DNA of 64,000 nucleotides from Pseudomonas taiwanensis (lineage in GTDB: Bacteria > Pseudomonadota > Gammaproteobacteria > Pseudomonadales > Pseudomonadaceae), in NCBI RefSeq assembly GCF_013393345.1, contig NZ_QJRF01000067.1, positions 124,001 to 188,000 on the forward strand, read 5' to 3'. The notes beneath the pieces are model-generated. The model worked only from the letters and a program-made list of their open reading frames with translations. It was not told the DNA's origin and did not search any database. Positions 60,308 through 64,000 of the stretch are shown one piece after another (position 1 is the stretch's first letter; each line of letters starts with the position of its first letter). Position numbers and translations under genes: made by a program.

Positions 60308-62165
60308 AATAGTGGTACCACTTCAGTTCCAGCATCACTTCGTTCACCGGCGCGGCGAGCTGGCTGAACTCCCGCTGCGCGGTCAGGCGCAGGCCGAGGT
60401 TGCGGGAAATCTCCCATTGCTGGTTGAGAGACAGTCGGCGACGGACTTCGCCGTTGTGGAAATAGTCGCCGGCCGCTTCCAGGCTGAGGCTGCCCAGTGG
60501 GTTGTGCCAGAGCAGGCCAGTGTTGAAGCCTGCTGCGGTGGCGATGAACGGCGCGAAGTCTTCGTTGTGCTCGATACGGGCGGTCGCCAGGGCGAAGCCG
60601 AGGGCGTCATCCCCCAATTGCCAGGAACCGCCGACGCCGCCATTGAGGTGGCTGACCAGGCGTTCGTCGCCATCCTCGCCCAGTACCCGCTCCAGGCCAC
60701 CCGCCACCTGCCAGGACAGCGGCTTCAGCAGGTCCCCACGCGGGGTCAGGGAGCGGATGGTCGCCAGGTCCAGGCGCTGCAGTTGCCAGTGGTTGTCCTC
60801 GTACTGGCGCAACTTGAGCTGGAGGATCTCGATCTGCGCGCCAAGCGGGAAACCGGACAGGTTGTCATTGAGGTCGTGATAGGCCATGCGCAGGCCGTAC
60901 TCGGCGAAGGCACGGTCCTCGCGGGTACCGGCGCCGAGTTGCCAGGTGCGCGATTCGTGGCCTTCTTCGGGCAATCCGGGGCGGTCCAGGCTCAGCTCCG
61001 GCGGCGGATTGCGATTGATGCTCTGCAGCAGCTTGTAGCTGCGTGTGGCGCTTTCGCGGGTGCGCTCTTCCCCGGTGGCGCGATAACGAACCAGGCGGAA
61101 GGCGGCGTCCTGGATCAGGGCGCGACGCGGAGCGGGCAGGGCAAGAAAGGTCGGGTCATTCAGTAGCTGTTCGTTTTCGGCGAGCTGGCGTACCCACTGC
61201 TGTTCGGCGTGGTCCAGCGGCTCGGCGCGCGCCAGCAGTTCCTTTTCCCGCGAGGGGCGGTAGTCGATCGACTCCACCAGACCGGCTTGCTTGACCGCGC
61301 GCACGGTATCGGTGGGGATGGCGGTAATCGGGAACTGGTCGGTGAGCTCGATTCCGGGGCGGGCGATCTCCAGCAATTCCAGCAGGCGGTAGGAGCAGTT
61401 TTCGTCGAAGAAGTAATAATCGAAGCGGATCTGCTTGAGTTCCCAGACGTGCTCCACCATGCGCCCGGTTTCCTCGGCGGTGAGATTCAGGCGGTATTCC
61501 CAGAGATCGCGATTCTCCAGGCGGCTGTATTCCTTGAGCTTGTCGCGGTAGGGCACCAGGGCGAACAGGCCGGGATAGCCCCCCATCAGCCCCTTCCAGG
61601 CGTAGAGGATGCTGTTGTCCGCCCCTTCGATGAAGGCGCCGAAGTTCAGCGCATAACTGAGCATTGCGGTGTTGTTTTCGTGGATGTCCGGCTGGTCGAT
61701 CCGCAACAGGGTATGGCCGAACATGGAGGACGGGCTGTTGAGGTAGGCTGCGGGGAACACCAGCACGGTGCTATCCGGGTTGATGTCGGCGTACCAGGCC
61801 TTGTACTCGCCGCAATCCGGCTGTGGCAGGTCGCTGAGCTGGAGCTGCGCGCGTAGCCAGCGGGTACGCGCGGGATAGACGCATTGCGGATGTTTGTCGC
61901 CTTGTTCGGCTGGCGCGTAGAGCGCGGCCAGGGTAGCGCGCAGTTCGGCTTCCGGGTCGTTCGCCCCCGTTTCGGCCAGGAAGAACTCGGAATCGTCCAC
62001 ATAGCTGCGCCAGCCGCCCAGCTTCCCGGTCTCGTAGTGGCCAAGGGCAATCCAGTAGGAATCGTTCGCCAGCGCCTGGATGCGTTCGGCGGGGAACTGG
62101 GGAGCGGCGTGGGCGGCGATCGAGGTGCACAGGGCGAGGTACGGGAAAATCCGTTTCAAGGGCAC
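60306..62165 (-). CDS. DUF4105 envelope protein, possible C-terminal beta-barrel
   Basis: A 619-residue protein with a short signal peptide (LKRIFPYLALCTSIAAHA, then APQFP). The central part is DUF4105: CVYPARTRWLRAQLQL, CGEYKAWYADINPDSTVLVFPAAYLNSPSSMFGHTLLRID, YYFFDENCSYRLLELLE. The last about 230 residues alternate hydrophobic and polar residues and end LKWYHY with a terminal aromatic, as in outer-membrane barrels; that is inference. No ATG fits; GTG at 62165 has an AGGAAG site. The stop codon overlaps an intergenic repeat. Confidence 0.83.
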   Translation of the reverse strand: MPLKRIFPYLALCTSIAAHAAPQFPAERIQALANDSYWIALGHYETGKLGGWRSYVDDSEFFLAETGANDPEAELRATLAALYAPAEQGDKHPQCVYPARTRWLRAQLQLSDLPQPDCGEYKAWYADINPDSTVLVFPAAYLNSPSSMFGHTLLRIDQPDIHENNTAMLSYALNFGAFIEGADNSILYAWKGLMGGYPGLFALVPYRDKLKEYSRLENRDLWEYRLNLTAEETGRMVEHVWELKQIRFDYYFFDENCSYRLLELLEIARPGIELTDQFPITAIPTDTVRAVKQAGLVESIDYRPSREKELLARAEPLDHAEQQWVRQLAENEQLLNDPTFLALPAPRRALIQDAAFRLVRYRATGEERTRESATRSYKLLQSINRNPPPELSLDRPGLPEEGHESRTWQLGAGTREDRAFAEYGLRMAYHDLNDNLSGFPLGAQIEILQLKLRQYEDNHWQLQRLDLATIRSLTPRGDLLKPLSWQVAGGLERVLGEDGDERLVSHLNGGVGGSWQLGDDALGFALATARIEHNEDFAPFIATAAGFNTGLLWHNPLGSLSLEAAGDYFHNGEVRRRLSLNQQWEISRNLGLRLTAQREFSQLAAPVNEVMLELKWYHY

Positions 62166-62319
62166 AGCTCTTCCTGGTGAGAGATTCGTCCGAGCTTTGG
62201 GTAACGCCGGGGCGGGTGTCAAGCAAGGCGATGACGCGCATTTACGCAAGTTTGCACAAGTGGGATGCAGGCTGCGTTACAGCGTCCACACTTAGGGAGT
62301 GAACTGGGGAGATTCCAGC

Positions 62320-62643
62320 ATGACAACTACCGACCCTCGGGCCGCACTCGATGCCCTGATAGTGGAGTACACCGCCCGCGCCAACTCCATTCGTGAAGAC
62401 CTGGCCAGCAGCCACTCGCCGGATTTCGCCGAGCAGGCGGGGGAGCGCGAGAACGACGAAGTACTGACTGCGATCCTCGCCGAAACCGAGGCCGCCCTGC
62501 GCCGTGTGGGCATGGCCAAGTTGCGCCTGGCGGACGGCAGCTACGGTTTTTGCCAGCGTTGCGGCGAGCCCATAGAGCCGGCGCGACTGGCGGTGCTGCC
62601 GGCGGCCGAGTACTGCCTGAGCTGCGCTGACCTGGCCCACTGA
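62320..62643 (+). CDS. DksA/TraR-type C4 zinc-finger protein
   Basis: A 107-residue DksA-like protein. A coiled-coil N-terminal half (ALDALIVEYTARANSIREDLA...) with an acidic turn (GERENDEVLTAIL) is followed by KLRLADGSYGFCQRCGEPIEPARLAVLPAAEYCLSCADLA, an intact CxxC-x17-CxxC finger. It is shorter than true DksA and likely binds the RNA polymerase secondary channel to modulate transcription. Position next to the Lon-like gene matches PA4577. Start at 62320 has a GGGGAG site. Confidence 0.9.
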   Translation: MTTTDPRAALDALIVEYTARANSIREDLASSHSPDFAEQAGERENDEVLTAILAETEAALRRVGMAKLRLADGSYGFCQRCGEPIEPARLAVLPAAEYCLSCADLAH

Positions 62644-62730
62644 ACACCCTGGCGTTTTGCCTTGCCAGTGATGTCAGGGCGGCGCCAGAATGCGGCCATT
62701 GCTTTCTTGCCGAGCCATTAAGGACACTCG

Positions 62731-64000
62731 ATGCCTGACTCCTTCGCTGCCAGCCTGCGACTGGCGCCCGATGCGCTGACCCGTCCCTTCGAGCCCCACC
62801 AGTTCAGTTTTAAGTCGACCGAGGACCTGGAGCCCTTCCGCGGCGTGCTCGGCCAGGAGCGCGCGGTGGAGGCCCTGCAGTTCGGCGTGGCGATGCCGCG
62901 TCCCGGTTACAACGTCTATGTGATGGGCGAGCCCGGCACCGGTCGCTTCTCCTTCGTAAAACGCTACCTCAAGGCCGAGGGCAAGCGCCTGGAAACCCCG
63001 GCGGACTGGCTCTACGTCAACCACTTCGAAGAACCCCGCGAGCCTCGTGCCCTGCAATTGCCGTCGGGCGAGGCGAACGATTTCATCTGCGACATCGAGC
63101 ATCTGGTGGACAACCTCCTGGCCACCTTCCCGGCGGTATTCGAGACACCCACCTTCCAGCAGAAGAAGAGTGCGATCGATCGCGCCTTCAACCAGCGCTA
63201 CGACCGTGCGCTCGACGTCATCGAGCGCCTGGCCCTGGAGAAGGATGTCGCCCTCTACCGTGACAGCGCCAACATCGCCTTCACGCCCATGAAGGACGGC
63301 AAGGCTCTGGACGAAGCGGACTTCGCCCAGCTGGACGAAGCCGAGCGCGATCGTTTCCACGATGACATTTCCATGCTGGAGGAGCGCCTGAACGAGGAGC
63401 TGTCCAGCCTTCCGCAGTGGAAGCGCGAGTCCAGCAACCAGCTGCGCCAGCTCAACGAGGAAACCATTACCCAGGCCCTGCAACCGCTGCTTTCGCCCCT
63501 GTCGGCCAAGTACGCGGAGAACGCCGGCGTCGTGGCCTATCTGCAGGCCATGCAGGTGAACCTGCTTAAAACGGTGGTGGACCAACTGCTGGACGACAAG
63601 CCGGACGCCCAGCGTCGCGAAATACTGGAAGAGCAGTACTGCCCCAGCCTGGTGGTGGGTCATCACGCCAGCGGCGGCGCCCCGGTGGTGTTCGAGCCGC
63701 ATCCCACCTATGACAACCTGTTCGGCCGCATCGAGTACGGCACCGACCAGGGCGCCCTCTACACCAGCTACCGTCAGCTGCGCCCAGGTGCGCTGCACCG
63801 TGCCAACGGTGGTTTCCTGATCCTGGAAGCCGAGAAGCTGCTGGGCGAGCCCTTCGTCTGGGATGCCCTGAAGCGCGCACTGCAGTCGCGCAAGCTGAAG
63901 ATGGAGTCCCCTCTTGCCGAGCTCGGTCGCCTGGCCACCGTTACCCTGACACCCCAGATGATCCCGCTGCAGGTGAAGGTGGTGATCATCGGTTCGCGCC
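62731..64000 (+). CDS. Lon-family (LonB-like) ATP-dependent protease, 3' truncated by window edge
   Basis: At least 423 residues, running off the window. It starts MPDSFAASLRLAPDALTRPFEP, then FRGVLGQERAVEALQFGVAMPRPGYNVYVMGEPGTGRFSFVKRYL (in consecutive segments) with Walker A GEPGTGRFS. A long helical insertion (about 180-270, acidic, EEETITQAL-like) follows, then GALYTSYRQLRPGALHRANGGFLILEAEKLL, which is the Walker B region of the LonB/AAA_32 type. The C-terminal protease domain with the Ser-Lys dyad lies beyond the end. Equivalent by position to PA4576. Confidence 0.88.
   Translation, partial: MPDSFAASLRLAPDALTRPFEPHQFSFKSTEDLEPFRGVLGQERAVEALQFGVAMPRPGYNVYVMGEPGTGRFSFVKRYLKAEGKRLETPADWLYVNHFEEPREPRALQLPSGEANDFICDIEHLVDNLLATFPAVFETPTFQQKKSAIDRAFNQRYDRALDVIERLALEKDVALYRDSANIAFTPMKDGKALDEADFAQLDEAERDRFHDDISMLEERLNEELSSLPQWKRESSNQLRQLNEETITQALQPLLSPLSAKYAENAGVVAYLQAMQVNLLKTVVDQLLDDKPDAQRREILEEQYCPSLVVGHHASGGAPVVFEPHPTYDNLFGRIEYGTDQGALYTSYRQLRPGALHRANGGFLILEAEKLLGEPFVWDALKRALQSRKLKMESPLAELGRLATVTLTPQMIPLQVKVVIIGSR

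Overview
This is a GC-rich chromosomal window from a Pseudomonas (sensu lato) species. That call rests on the gene content, high-GC codon use, and gene neighbourhoods I recognise from P. aeruginosa: tesB/GNAT (PA394x), ccoN4 with a sirohaem reductase (PA4129-PA4134), and a long right-hand run equivalent to about PA4576-PA4627 (a Lon-like protease, a DksA-like protein, rtcB, gdhA, ettA, morA, glyA, cstA, mapZ, radA, mscL, fprB, rlmG). The species is inferred only loosely. No prophage, integrase, transposase, CRISPR array, rRNA or tRNA was seen. The window starts inside an aldehyde dehydrogenase gene and ends inside a Lon-family protease gene.

Layout. 0-5.9 kb: aldehyde dehydrogenase, a PAS protein coupled to a response regulator with a CheC-like domain, a VOC protein, a HI0933-type flavoprotein and a histone-deacetylase-family hydrolase. 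5.96-10 kb: a tight GNAT / tandem ThcOx oxidoreductase / TesB thioesterase / HAD phosphatase operon, then a DUF559 nuclease-like gene beside a tandem palindrome array. 10.2-19.5 kb: housekeeping and metabolic genes (YpfJ-type metalloprotease, PhzF-like, DUF411, a DUF4345 membrane protein, a leaderless arylsulfate sulfotransferase behind an AT-rich island, trmA, an NCS2 purine-type permease, DJ-1/PfpI, MFS). 19.8-26.1 kb: a periplasmic molybdenum hydroxylase operon (Tat-exported large subunit, 2x[2Fe-2S] small subunit, tri-haem cytochrome c) with maturation genes xdhC and mocA.

26.3-35.4 kb is a respiratory block: the cyanide-insensitive oxidase cioAB with a 46-residue DUF2474 subunit and an ANR-like box, then rlmG, fprB, the orphan cbb3 subunits ccoN4/ccoQ4, and a divergent sirohaem nitrite/sulfite reductase with DUF934. 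35.7-44.8 kb: a TerC/CBS/CorC membrane protein, mscL, small proteins, radA, mapZ, and a DUF3142 lipoprotein gene overlapping the gene for a large membrane-anchored repeat protein. 44.3-54.2 kb: a DUF3015 protein, cstA-ybdD (pyruvate/peptide uptake), an orphan polyamine-type binding protein, glyA and the c-di-GMP regulator morA. 54.4-64 kb: ettA, a small membrane protein, gdhA, a small lipoprotein, rtcB, a DUF4105 envelope protein, a DksA-like zinc-finger protein and a Lon-like protease.

The most striking non-coding feature is a family of about 95-100 bp REPIN-like intergenic repeats. Eight complete elements and a tandem array of three half elements are present. Their terminal palindromes come in covarying versions, and several elements are hybrids of two versions. 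Other palindromic repeats supply the stop codons of at least two genes. I cannot name a wholly new system with confidence. The best candidates for new biology are the divergent molybdo-hydroxylase operon, the compact cyanide/low-oxygen block, the leaderless sulfotransferase, the GNAT-ThcOx-thioesterase operon and the composite repeat arrays.
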